This document shows positions 51,645 to 64,000 of a DNA stretch of 64,000 nt, in pieces. The stretch is from Manis javanica (taxonomy: Eukaryota; Chordata; Mammalia; Pholidota; Manidae). Positions within the stretch are counted from its first letter, which is position 1. The number at the start of each line of letters is the position of its first letter. The notes below the pieces were generated by a model that did not search any database, was not told the origin of the DNA, and saw only the letters and a list, made by a program, of their open reading frames with translations. The position numbers and the translations under genes are program-made. The stretch covers positions 9,439,001 to 9,503,000 of the forward strand of contig NC_133170.1 of NCBI RefSeq assembly GCF_040802235.1. The letters run 5' to 3'.

Positions 51645-54600
51645 ACTGATAGAAATCTTGATTCATTTATTTATTTGAGATTAAAAGATGGATAGCTGTT
51701 TCTCCTACCAGAAGATAATGATTTTCTAAAGATTTCTACACTAAAACACCAAAAATAAATGTACTTAAAAATATTTTAAAATTTACATATTTACAGAAAG
51801 TTATATAGGTATTCAAACAACAAAGAAAGTACACTAATATGTAAGTAAATGAAACCCAGTCTTAGGCCTTAGGGACCAAAGAGTTTTGAATTTTCCACAT
51901 TTGTTATTTTCCATTCAACTAATAGCTGATTAAATGTTACACATTCCATTCAGAAAAGGTTGTTATGAGAAGTTCCTTATTTTCAGATAGCACTATGTTC
52001 CAATAAATTTGAAGAGTTAAAGCTATGTTAATAAGAAAAGCATAGAAGAAAAATAACACAACTTGGTTTAATACAAAGGTTTTTTAATAAAAAGTCAAGG
52101 TCTACATTAAATCAGGAAATCAATAAATTTGAATTATACAAGCTTTTTATGTGCTTAGAAAAACCAAAAACACGCAGTTTATAATAAAACTTTTAATTCA
52201 AAATAGAGTCTAATTTAAAGAAAATGTCATTATGCCCAGTTGATCAGATACGGTTTTGTCATTTAAATTAAGTGGTTCACCTGAAATACAGGCAGTGTAT
52301 AATAGAGAAAATTCAATCTCAAGGGTACTTCACAATTTATCTAGCTAATGTGCATCATGAATCAAATTCTTAGCTTCAAAGGGCAGACACAGTCTTTAAT
52401 TGCTTTTAGATAGGCACTTAAGAAATGCTTTTGATGAGGAGGAAACCCCAAAGGTTGTGATTCACTCTATCAACTTCAGGGAAAAATGAGACTCTAAACA
52501 AAGTAAACTTTCCAGAACTGCCTGCCAGTCCACTGCCAAGAAGTCATAACTATTCTTCCTGTTAATGAGAATGAGTGAGCAGAAACTAAAATGCTCTATT
52601 CTTACTCAGTTAAAAAGTCAACTTAGGTAATTCAGCTCCTTTATGTCAATCTCTCTGTCTCTGTCAAACTGAATTAATATTTTACTGTACAAGAATGGTT
52701 ACAATATTAGAATTAAAGAATGTTGGAGTTTCCTCATGTCTTACCCATTCACTATCACACTAGCAAAACAGTCCTTTTTTAAAAAAATAAAAAGGAGTAG
52801 GGAGGTGAGGTGGGATGAGAAAACCTCATAAAACTGAGAAGTCACAGATTTTTTAAAAATTAGAGGCAGTTATAATTAGAAAAGCCAGAACTACTAGAAT
52901 TGAAATAACCCCAGAATTTTAATAGTTCTCTCTCCTAGGTACTAAGCCACATGGGCCAATTAAGAAAAGTGGAGATGCGCTACTGGGTGACCACATAATT
53001 AAGTATCAAATAAATACAAGAAAGAAAGAAGCAATGAATGAATGAGAGAGAGGAAGGAAGGAAGGAAAGAAAGGTGGGGAAGGGGACCCAGGATGGTCTT
53101 ACTGAAACATTGTGGAGCTACCTAGCAGCATTTATAAAAAAGCTTTTGTAGATTTGCATAATGATCCTATGCAATTCTTCCCCATTAAGAAGAAAATCCT
53201 TACAAATAAATCATCACATTAGATTTTCATCACCGATCATTTGTAATGGTTATAATTCTATCTTTAAAAAGTTCAGTCAACAGTTAAGACACACAGTAGG
53301 CCATTCTTTGATAAAGTATTATTCCTCAGCCAGTCTTAGGAAACCAAAACCTCAGAGTTGTTTTAGAATTAAAATGTTCAGCTAGAAAAGATTATTTAAT
53401 TCTTAGGGAAATACCCAATGAATTTGATGCTGACATCATCTCCTCTATCCTCTTAATTACAAACATCCTGGCCTGCATTTACTTCCTTAATTCCACTTAC
53501 ATTAACCACAGTGATGTAGCGCAACATGAACAATATTGCCCTTGAATAAGATGACCTCTATCATGTCAGATCTGCCATCTCTGAATACAGCATTCCTGCA
53601 GGAAAGGGAAATTCTACACGGTTGTGAACATCCACTCTGTTCAGGTTCTTTGGTACATTTGGAGTATAAGAAAATAATGGCACAATGATACAAGTATTAT
53701 CAAAGAAAAAATTTTCACCAAAAGAAATAAATGTTAACCTGTCACGATATGTAACAACTTCCTAGGAAACCAAAGTAAATAGCTTTGTTCTCTGTAAGTC
53801 CATTTACATGATCAGAAATTTGACATTTAAAAAAATAGTTTAATAAAAATACACTAATTCTACAAGCAGCCTTCATGGTCATTTCTTCAATTCAACTCAG
53901 CGAAATCAAATTAAAATAATGCCATGTCCTTTTGTTAAAAAAGAAGTCCTCTTGTCACAAGAAAAGAAACCTTACATTTTATATAATACAGTACATTTCC
54001 CTAGGAGTATACAGACTACATACATAAAGGGCATCAGTACTTCTGAATGCAAAGTAAATATATCAGTGGAGTGCTTGAGGGAAGGTGCTAAGCTCTTCCT
54101 TATTATAAACCTGTCACTCCTAGTGTGAAGTTTGTGTAATAACATCATGATAAATTCTATTTTTTTTTTAAATAACCAGTGTATTTCCTTTTTTAAATTT
54201 CTTCAAACCATTACAGAAATTGTCTTCACATATATTCTACAGATGTCCAAACCAATAGGGCAAGGATTCTAACGCCAACTATGGAAGATGGCTTTTATTG
54301 ATGATCTAGACCCATAAGGTTTGCGGTGGAACAGCGATATGCAGCGGTACCTACAGGTGAGCCTATGTTGCATTGTATGATATGTGTTTCTCCTGAATTG
54401 GTTAGAGGTGTTCCAGCACAAAGCCACAGCACACACAGGCAGAATGGACCTTGATACGCATGTAGGCAGTGCACTTAGAAAGGGATATGTGTTCCTTTAA
54501 TTCCAGTACCTTCGTATAATAAAGTTAACAAAAATAATACAATATCAAAAAAAAAGGCCAGCTGGCACTGCCAACCAATTCATGTTGTAGTCTGAGAAAC

Positions 54601-54735
54601 CCTTCCGAGAATTCCCTCTGGTGGTCATAAGCACCCCCATCCTCGGAAGTATTCCGCGTGTCGTCACCTACGGCCAAGCAAGCTGGTGATGCAGCTACCT
54701 GAGTTCTCCTGCTTCTGGGCGAGTGTGATCTTCCT
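51645..54735 (-). other. STK38L: Probable STK38L 3' UTR
   Basis: Below the STK38L stop lie about 3 kb of AT-rich DNA with no recognisable transposon and no coding exon, as expected for the long 3' UTR of this gene. Overlapping AATAAA signals on the minus strand occur at 51,666-51,675, which would place cleavage near 51,645. Another AATAAA lies near 54,290 and would give a short form. A GAAA/GAAG microsatellite sits at about 53,020-53,075. The end is inferred from the poly(A) signal and my recollection of the usual UTR length; no transcript data were used. Confidence 0.5.
53020..53075 (+). repeat. GAAA/GAAG microsatellite
   Basis: Imperfect GAAA and GAAG repeats inside the presumed STK38L 3' UTR. 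Confidence 0.8.
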
Positions 54736-54863
54736 TCACAGCTTTCCAGCTTTCATGTAGGTGGGGATCGAGCCACGCTGAGTCAATCCTTCAAACCTCT
54801 TATAAGTGTAATTGAGAAAAACCCAGTCTTTGGATTTGTAGTCCGGTTCGGTGGTGTTTGGCA
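54736..54863 (-). CDS. STK38L: STK38L last coding exon, residues 423-464 and stop
   Basis: Begins after a strong CTCTCTTTCTAG acceptor and reads PNTTEPDYKSKDWVFLNYTY, then KRFEGLTQRGSIPTYMKAGKL and TGA at 54736-54738. FLNYTYKRF is the hydrophobic motif; Thr442 in it is the site phosphorylated by MST-family kinases. The length and stop position match the family exactly. The start codon of the gene lies outside the window. Confidence 0.97.
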
Positions 54864-54920
54864 CTAGAAAGAGAGAAATTGAACAAGAGCAAATGCATTT
54901 CATTAGTGAAAATGTCATCA

Positions 54921-55103
<183 letters not shown>

Positions 55104-55554
55104 TTAATTTTCCCCAAAATAATTTGACTTGCAAATTCTGCATGCTGCCCTATAGATAGTAGAAGAGCCAGGGAAATTTATTGTGGATTTTAAAATAGTT
55201 AAGTGGATACAGAGTTGAATATAATTTCTTATTAAAATATTTTTATTTAGAGTTTTTATTTCTCTGTACCAAAACGTTTTCATGCTGTTTCATAAAGTGG
55301 AATACAGCCTTCATCATGTAACTCTGAATATTTAAAAGTCTACAAACAGGTGCACAATATGTGGTTTTTCCCTTAAAGTGGGCATTAGCTAAAATACATC
55401 ATTTAGCTATAGACACTACAGTCTCACTTACATAATCCAGAAACACAGATTTAATAACAGTGTTAGTTTTTGTATTTGATTTGATAGAATGACAGAAATT
55501 AATCACTAAATCTAGTAAAAAAAAATTCATTTTTACTCAGACCTCTTCTATTCA

Positions 55555-55686
<132 letters not shown>

Positions 55687-55859
55687 TTACCACATGCAAA
55701 TTACATCTGAAGTATTCTCTTTGCATCATTTCAAACTTTTTTTCTGTTTACTGAAGTTAACTGTTTATTGTGGGAAACATGGGTGAAATCAGAAATCATA
55801 TGTAATTGCACTATTCAGATAACTACTCTAAACAGCTGAAGGCACTTCCTTCTCTATTA

Positions 55860-56340
55860 TAATTTTTAAAAAATTGTGTTGATATAGTAATTGCTACTTT
55901 AGGCTTTTTTTTCACTTAATATACTGAGACAATTTCCCAAGTTATTAAATATTCTTCTGTAACTTCATTTTATAAAATTTGCATATGTTAATATTACAAT
56001 TTATTTAGCTAGTCTATTGTTAAACATAGATGGGTTTTCAATTTTTTATTACTAAAAACAATATGCTAAACATACTGTACCTAATTTTACACACACCTCA
56101 TTATCTGCATAAGCAAAATACCTAGAAATAGTAGAACTGCTGGGTTAAAGATCATACAGTTTAAAGATTTTTGATAATCTGCTGCCAACTGGCTACTCCC
56201 GTCAGTTACCCCAGTTTATATTCCTTCCAGCCATTCACAACAGTGCCAAACACTTCATCCTGGTTGAGAAACTGAGTGCAATCTTCTGCTTAGGAAAGAT
56301 TTCACAATATTGACCTTTGTGATAGGAACTGCCACTAACA
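55860..56340 (-). mobile_element. Old LINE-1 relic in an STK38L intron
   Basis: Diverged antisense LINE-1 (about GTAGAACTGCTGGGTTAAAG at 56,130 and surrounding text). No open frame. Confidence 0.55.
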
Positions 56341-56589
56341 ATTTATTTTCCCTTTTCTCTTTAATAAGATAGGGACATTGCATTCTTACAGGAGTGACCT
56401 TTGACACAATACAAGACTTCTTCCCTCTTAACTCTTTACTTTTTTTCCTGCATACTTCTTTTTAAGAATTTGCATTTTTTAAAAACACCTTTTCTTTCTT
56501 GATATCTTTGACTGCATTAGATGAATGGCAGTCCTTCTCCCACAAAAGTGAAATGGCAATTTAGTCTTTTAGATACCTGTGAAGTTTTA

Positions 56590-56757
<168 letters not shown>

Positions 56758-57161
56758 TCAGAGAAAACAAATTTCATTAGCTTTTATGATCAAATCTCCT
56801 ATACAATCTATATATATGTCACAAGAAATGAAATAGCCCTGAGGGCTCTATTTAACAATAAAAAAATGCTGCCATTCATCAATTTATAATAAAATTGCTA
56901 ATATAGTCAATAAAACAAAGGATTTAAAGCACTGTTCCCCTTTTACTTGAAAGACCAATGAGATACAATTCCAATATACGGGAGTTCCGGTTGACTACCC
57001 CCTTCCTGAAACAGGATCCCCAGAGAGCTCTTTGGTGTTTATCATTGCTTATTTTACATTGGGGATGTCAGAAACTGATCTAAAAGGGCTCAGATATTTT
57101 AGTCCACCATGATTATCCACAATATGTTCAATCAGTGACACTAAGGGAAATGTATATACTA

Positions 57162-57326
<165 letters not shown>

Positions 57327-57594
57327 TCATCAAACCAGCGTTCTGAATTTTTTTTTGAAAGATCTGAGTATGGCTCACTACTAAGAAAAGCAATATATAC
57401 AGAAGTTAGTTTTCATTTAATACTTGTTGTACATGTTCATCATATGTAAGGATTAGTGAGACGTACTGAGTCAGATAATACATTATTTAAGGTATATGAT
57501 TTCTGTCCCCAAGAAGCTCAACTAAGTCATATACTTGGCCCTAAATCCATTTCAGAAAGAATTAAATGGTTGAGCCTAGCAGGCCCGGCCTCCC

Positions 57595-57720
57595 CACTCC
57601 CTACTAACGTGTTGTTAGGCACGTCATTCAACCTCTCTGAGCCTCAGCTTTTGCTAATGTAAAATCAGGGTAATAACACCAGCATTAACAGAGTTGTTAT
57701 GAGAATGAAACAAGAAAAGG
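57595..57720 (+). mobile_element. MIR SINE fragment in an STK38L intron
   Basis: CATTCAACCTCTCTGAGCCT followed by GTAAAATCAGGGTAATAACA and GAGTTGTTATGAGAATGAAA. Confidence 0.7.
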
Positions 57721-57739
57721 GATATGTTTTGTAATCTAT

Positions 57740-59200
57740 AACCCACTACATACACATCACATATTTTCATTATGAACCTAATTCTAGGGCACACCTTATC
57801 CACTGGGAAGCAAAGCAGTTCTTTACTCTTAATTCATATAAAATCTTACAAAAATGATTTATTTAAGGCAAAGTTCTCAGCTAAGGGTAGTACTTTAGGG
57901 GCCATGTGAAAATGTGTGACAGCAGATTTTGCCACTTCAGTGACGCAGGGGAGGTTATGACCGGCACTTGGCGGCCAGGGAGCACAGTTTCTCAAGGAAT
58001 TTCCTGCCCAAACAGCAAGACAGCTCCTCCTAGTTCTCCCTTGGGAAACCCCGAAACGAGCAAGTCGTGGTCATGGCCACAAGCGTCTGAGGAATCCCTT
58101 GTGAATATTCTGTACATGGCGGGAGGGGCCACAGAACTGCCACCATATTTTTAAGCAATATTCATTTTTCCCTTTAAAAGTAGGAAATATTGCAATTAGT
58201 TTCACAACTGTAAAATACGATCTACAAGTAACACACTTAAAAGTAGTAGGAAATTTTTGTCATTAATGCATAACTCAATACACTTTTTAAATATTAAAAA
58301 AATATTAAAAACACTGAACATGTTTTACAAGCACAGGAAGCTTGAATTACTTGGGCTAACGACAGAATGAGCTCAATAATGCAAAGGCCATTTCATTTGG
58401 TTTGAGAAGGCATCAGCCTCTGCACTACCCTCCAGTCCGTTCACCTTCCTGAGAGAATGCTGGGCTAGTTGGCCCTTCCGCCACTTGGTTGAATTTAACA
58501 AATATGTGTAGCGCGTCTGTACATGCCAGGCATTACGCAAGAATTTAGGAAAACAAAGTCAAAGGCATATTCCTAACCTTGAGAATGTTCACGGACCTAC
58601 TCAACAAGACAAAGGGAAAAAGGAAAAGGGATAAGCAGTTCTTATTTTTGCTACGTAATAGAGGAGAGACAGTGTGTGGTTAGAAATAGTGTTATTCCAC
58701 CTTAAAGGAGTAATTAAGTTTATCTGTGGTAAGGACGGCTTTCTAAATTTATTTTATCTATTTTATTGTAACACTGTTCAACATGCCAAATGTCCTTTTT
58801 ACTTGCCAAGTTCTTAGAAACACACAACCACCTTATTTGCAATGATTGATATTTATTGTATCAGGACAGGCACTGAAAGTGGACAAACGGAAGTCACGAG
58901 GCACTCACGCCAATCACGCTCACCTCACTAAGTTTTACTGTAAAGTGCTAATTACTAGTGAACAGATTACTTAAGCATAGGTGTGCTCAATAAGGTACTC
59001 TAAAGTTAAATCATAAAGGAAAAATTAGCATTTCACTTTCCAGGCAAACATTAGAGAGAAACTAAGAAAATTGTAACCCCAGAACAAGCTCTGTTATTGT
59101 TACAAATAACTAATCATTACTAATCATTGCGAAGCTAAAAATAATTAAGCGAAAGCCAAATGTGATTTTAGGACCGGGAGACCAGGACACAAAACTCTTT
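57740..59200. other. STK38L: STK38L intron without recognised feature
   Basis: AT-rich intronic DNA between the coding exons at 57.2 and 59.2 kb, apart from the MIR at its low end. No additional exon was found. Confidence 0.6.
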
Positions 59201-59204
59201 CTCA

Positions 59205-59327
<123 letters not shown>

Positions 59328-59429
59328 TCACCAAAAAGCAAGTTCACAACATCCATTCAAAAAGACACTGGCTCAGGGCGTGGGGAGAGGTTCTCAACGG
59401 CACTGAGTCACACCGGCTATACTACTTTA

Positions 59430-59555
<126 letters not shown>

Positions 59556-59902
59556 CTAAAAAAAACAAAACTGGTAAAATCAATAATTGTATTAACTTTA
59601 TAACAGAAGGCTTATTATAAACTCTTCTTTTAAATACAATTATTATAAAAACACTTAGAATTCACATAGGTGAAATGTAAAATTAGAAATATTTGGTGAT
59701 GATGATTTTAAAAAGAAGAAAATGGAAGATAAAAAGACAAGCCATATTCCCTTGATATCATTTCACTCAGGTCCTCTCCGTCTGCAGCATTCTATGAAAT
59801 AAAGTAGTTTAGCAATAATATAAATTGCAGTTGCCCATTTCCAGACGAAGTCAGCTCTATCACTCAATAAAATAACCAGCAACCGAGTAATTCACCAGTT
59901 TA

Positions 59903-60094
<192 letters not shown>

Positions 60095-60689
60095 TTAGAA
60101 ATGCCTCAAAAGGAGAACACCTTGTAAGAACTTTCTTTGTATCTATACATGGTATGCCTGATTTTTGTATTTTATAAGTCACTCAGTATACCCCTACCCA
60201 TCTATCTCTAAGGCCAAATAAAAAAAATGTGTCATTGCATAAGCAAAAGTGTCATGACATTTAAAGGTTTTGAGGTATAAAGGGTGTGTGAAATCAGATG
60301 AGAGAAGAGATGATAATGATGAAATATCTACCTTGCAAAATCGGAATAGGCTAAGGAAAATATGTCAAATTTTTTGTAAATGAATCAGTATAAGCACATC
60401 TGGAAACAGGATATGATATATTCTTTCAGATTCAGTTTCAAAAACACTCAGAGCTCTATGGGCCAGCAAAACAGGACATCATCCCACTCAGTCATCGCTA
60501 GGCATTCTTTTGTTTTCAAAGATTTTTTATTTAAAAGAGGGCAAGAGTAAACCTTGGTGAATTTACAACTTGGAAATGACAACTGTTAGTATTTTTCAAG
60601 TCTTTGAAAAACAACAGCAGGTAGAAGTATTCTCTGTCCTCCAGTCCCATCCTAGTCCCCTTTCCCTGGTGGCTGAGTAACCATTACCA

Positions 60690-61190
60690 CAGATTTGGTT
60701 TGGTGTGTATCCTTCCAGATTATTTTAAAAATTTATTTTCATACATATGTATTAATCTATGAACTTAGTCTTTTATGTGTTGTTTTAAAAATTACATAGA
60801 TGGTATCAGTTGTACCTAGTAGCAGCTTGCTTTGTTACTTTACTCTCTTTCTGTGCTCTTACTGTTGAAATGATGTACTTCCTGACTTTTAACTGCTGTC
60901 ACATATTTCACCACATAATCATGCCACACTTTATACATCCGTGCTTCCACTGATGGACATTTATCTCAAATCCAGCGCTCACTGGGACGAGAACACTCGG
61001 TGGGTGTCCTTTTACCAGCCTCTTGCACACGTATAGGGAAGAACCTCTAGGGAACACCACTGGTTGTGGGACTGCTGGACTGTAGGGCACATTCGTTTCA
61101 ATGTAAGGTATTTACCAATTGCTCCTTGTAAGAGTTAGAGATTAACTTACACATACGAGAAGCCAGTTTTCTCCACACTCTCATCAGACT
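60690..61190 (-). mobile_element. Old LINE-1 relic, part 1
   Basis: Antisense old LINE-1 in an STK38L intron (CTGATGGACATTTATCTCAA and following). It continues after the retroposon at 61,856. Confidence 0.6.
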
Positions 61191-61855
61191 TTTTTTTTTT
61201 TTTTGAGAGGGCATCTCTCATATTTATTGATCAAATGGTTGTTAACAACAATAAAACTCTGTATAGGGAGGTCAATGCTCAATGCACAATCATTAATCCA
61301 TCTCAAGCCTAGTTCTCTTCAGTCTCCAATCTTCTGAAGCATAACGAACAAGTTCTTACATGGTGAACGAATTCTTACATAGTGAATAAGTTCTTACATG
61401 GTGAACAGTACAAGGGCAGTCATCACAGAAACTTTCGGTTTTGATCACGCATTATGAATTATAAACAATCAGGTCAAATATGAATATTCGTTTGATTTTT
61501 CTACTTGATTTATATGTGGATCCCACATTTCTCCCTTTATTATTATTATTATTTTTATTTTCAATAAACTGCTGAAGTGGTAGGTAGATGCAAGATAAAG
61601 GTAGAAAACATAGTTTAGTGTTGTAAGAGAGCAATTGTAGATGATCAGGTGTGTGCCTGTAGACTATGTGCTAATCCGAGCTAGACAAGGGCAATAAAAC
61701 ATCCATGGATGCAGAAACTTTCTCTCAACACAGGGGGGGGTGAGGTTCTAAGCTTCACCACTGTTGTTCCCCAATTTCTCACCTGATGGCCCCCCTGTGA
61801 CTGTGCCTGTCTTAGGTTGTTCCTCCCTTGAGGAATCTTACCCGTCTCTCTCTCT
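61191..61855 (-). mobile_element. Lineage-specific poly(A) retroposon of about 660 bp
   Basis: On the minus strand it ends with AATAAATATGAGAGATGCCC and a 14-base A tail (T-run 61191-61204 on plus). Inside are three imperfect copies of a 20-bp unit, TTCACCATGTAAGAACTTRT-like, at about 61,350-61,410, and a (TTA)n tract near 61,540. Flanks share CAGACTTTT, consistent with a target-site duplication, and the old LINE-1 around it reads through when the insert is removed. No protein is encoded. Its origin is unknown to me; it behaves like a retrotransposed non-coding RNA or a non-autonomous LINE-dependent element. Confidence 0.75.
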
Positions 61856-62090
61856 CAGACTTTTAATGTTTTTACGATCAGGTGAGTGTGAATGGGTATC
61901 TCACTATTGTTTTAATTTGCATTTCCCTGAATACGGGCAAAGTGACATCTTCCTAAATATTTATTTATAGACTAGCCAGAGTTTTTCTTCTCTGTACAGT
62001 CTATCATTTGCCCATTGGGTTCTTTATCTTTTTCTTTAGTGCCTTACTGTTCTTTACCCTAGATTTATGATACTCTAATTATATACAGTA
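61856..62090 (-). mobile_element. Old LINE-1 relic, part 2
   Basis: Continues the relic at 60690-61190, with TTTTAATTTGCATTTCCCTG, the standard antisense LINE-1 motif. Confidence 0.65.
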
Positions 62091-62284
62091 AAACCAGAAT
62101 GGCAGTATTTAAACTGTGCCAACTTTATCAGTCTTTCTAAATAATCTGACATGTGGTCAAAGGCAGCATGACTATGGAGGAACTACTGGAAAACCATGGC
62201 TCACTTCGTGAAGCCCAGGCGCTAGGCGTAGAGAAATGAACCTCGGCAACAAAAGCAGAATGACATTTAGAGACGTGCGGCTCA

Positions 62285-62434
<150 letters not shown>

Positions 62435-62929
62435 CTAGATGAACGTATTTTGAAAAAATGATTGTAACACATTACACATGTTTCAAGCTTACCTCTTGCA
62501 ACTGTCCATCCAGTTGCTCAAGGAGGAACTACCGGACCCTATCTGCCCAGTTGTCTGACCTCTTCCTCACCTGCATGACCTCTTCCTCCAGGACACCTCA
62601 GCCACCCGCGGTAATCTTCTTGCCCTTCTACTGAACCCCTTATCTACAATCTCAACTTGAAGGAACTCTGTTTCTGATACCCACTTTCATCCTTACAGGC
62701 CTCTTATTCTTGTACTTACCTTCATTCTATGGGCCCCACCACTTTTCTGTTATTCTCCTTATAACCTTGTTTCTCTCCCTACCCAGCATAGACTCCAATA
62801 TGGTCACTCTTCCCAGAATCCTTTACTCCCTTGGTCTCTCCCTTCACTTCTCGCCCCCCAGCCTAGGGGGCCTCACAGAAAATCCTGTGGGCTCTTCCAT
62901 TAACACGCCAACTTAATCTGTTTGACTTT

Positions 62930-63630
62930 TCTTCAGCTTTACTGTCGTAACCTAGTATAAGCCACTGTCACATCCTGGCTGGAACTGCTACACAGTCTCG
63001 TAACTGGCCTCCCTGCTTCAACTCTTATTTCTCCTATCAGCAAGCAAAGGGATTAATGCATCTTTGTAAAACATCAATCAGACGTGTCACTCCCCTGAAT
63101 AAACAAAATAGTGTCTTCCCACTGCATTTAGACTAAAACCCAAACTCTCTATCTTGGCCTTCAAAACACTACATCTGGTCCCTGCTTCTCTCTCCCACTT
63201 CATCTCTAACCACTCTTTCCCTCACTTGATTCTAGTCAAAATGCCTCTTTCTCTTCTTCGGACAGGCCATTATTCTTGCCTTAGGGCCTCTGCATTTGCC
63301 ACCTGGATCTTTATTCTACGAGACCTTTGTATGTCATTCTTTCTCATTATTCAGGGTCACATCAAATACTCCCTTCTCAGAGAAATGTTCCCTGATCTAA
63401 TTCTTCTTCCTAAACCCGTATCACCTGCATCACTTTTTTCTTTTGTAAAAATGTTCTTCATAGTACTTATCAATCATGTCTCTGTGAAATAGCTGTCTGC
63501 CCATTTTCCTTACTACTATAAAAGAACAAGGAGCAGGTCTGTCCTGTTAGGCACTGTATTCCCAGAGCCTAGAGCAGTATTTGGTACATCACAGGCACCC
63601 AATACATACTTGCTGAATGAATAAAGTAGA
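62930..63630 (+). mobile_element. L2 LINE 3' part
   Basis: Contains the characteristic L2 stretches CCTTAGGGCCTCTGCATTTG, GGTCACATCAAATACTCCCT, and the 3' end GCACTGTATTCCCAGAGCCT to TTGCTGAATGAATAAA. It lies in an STK38L intron. The plus-strand frame at 63154-63492 is inside it and is not a gene. Confidence 0.8.
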
Positions 63631-64000
63631 ATTAAATGCAAGAAGGCAGTGAAAATTCAAGTGGGCCATACTTAAATAAAAATCAATATTCTATTGCTAT
63701 ATAAGCTTCAGGTGGGGACTAAAAGACTGAAATAAAGCATTAGGTACAAAAAGGTGCCATCTCCCTCCACACCCCCATTGTTGAGTCCTTCACTAGCATT
63801 TTCAGTTCAGGGTTTCAGAGAGTGTCTACATAGACTGGAAACACAGGTGAATGCATAAAATAACACTACTGATGCGTTTAGATTTATGGCCACTCCATGA
63901 ACTGCATTAAATCACAGGAAACATGGAGAGAGACCGGGAATATGAAATTGGATGATTATAGAATTTGGAAGTACATAAAATCAGCAAATTCTCAGGAGAC

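Noticed and set aside
61350..61410. Short direct repeats resembling a CRISPR-like or regulatory array
   Set aside because: Only three imperfect 20-bp units with no spacers, inside a retroposon in a mammalian intron.
63154..63492. 112-codon plus-strand open frame in an STK38L intron
   Set aside because: It lies within an L2 LINE 3' region and on the wrong strand for STK38L.

Overview
This is nuclear DNA from a placental mammal: AT-rich introns, two CpG-rich islands, canonical GT..AG splice sites, and many LINE-1, L2, MIR and DNA-transposon relics. No bacterial, organellar or free viral replicon is present. There are no Alu, B1/B2, BovB or carnivore tRNA-Lys SINEs. The youngest repeats are LINE-1 3' ends and a roughly 660-bp poly(A) retroposon. 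This suggests a laurasiatherian with little recent SINE activity. A pangolin is my best but unproven guess.

Two neighbouring genes, both on the minus strand, account for all recognisable coding sequence. The high-coordinate end (54.7-62.4 kb) holds the nine 3'-most coding exons of STK38L (NDR2 kinase). They are intact, cover residues 132-464 of a 464-residue protein, and include the HRD and DFG motifs and the hydrophobic motif. The 3' UTR probably runs down to about 51.6 kb. About 5.7 kb further on lies a CpG island (45.4-46.4 kb), the likely promoter and first exon of ARNTL2 (BMAL2). ARNTL2 exon 2 is at 39.83-39.97 kb and exon 3 at 39.21-39.30 kb. Everything from 39.2 kb down to base 1 is ARNTL2 intron 3 as far as I can see; I found no bHLH or PAS exon there.

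The ARNTL2 exons look broken. Exon 2 is one base out of phase with exon 3, and exon 3 carries an in-frame TAG where other mammals have Gln. Either lesion ends translation before the bHLH domain. STK38L next door is clean, so general sequence error is a weaker explanation.

The large ARNTL2 intron holds three LINE-1 blocks (18.4-20.0 kb minus, 22.3-27.8 kb minus, 33.1-38.8 kb plus). A FRZB processed pseudogene lies inside the second. A younger LINE-1 tail with a perfect 14-bp target-site duplication lies inside the third. An ERV1-type pol scrap sits at 32.3 kb and a 98-bp tandem duplication at 10.7 kb. The oddest object is a CpG-rich 1.35-kb block at 13.40-14.75 kb, bounded by 203-bp inverted arms about 96-97% identical. 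I could not assign it to a known family.
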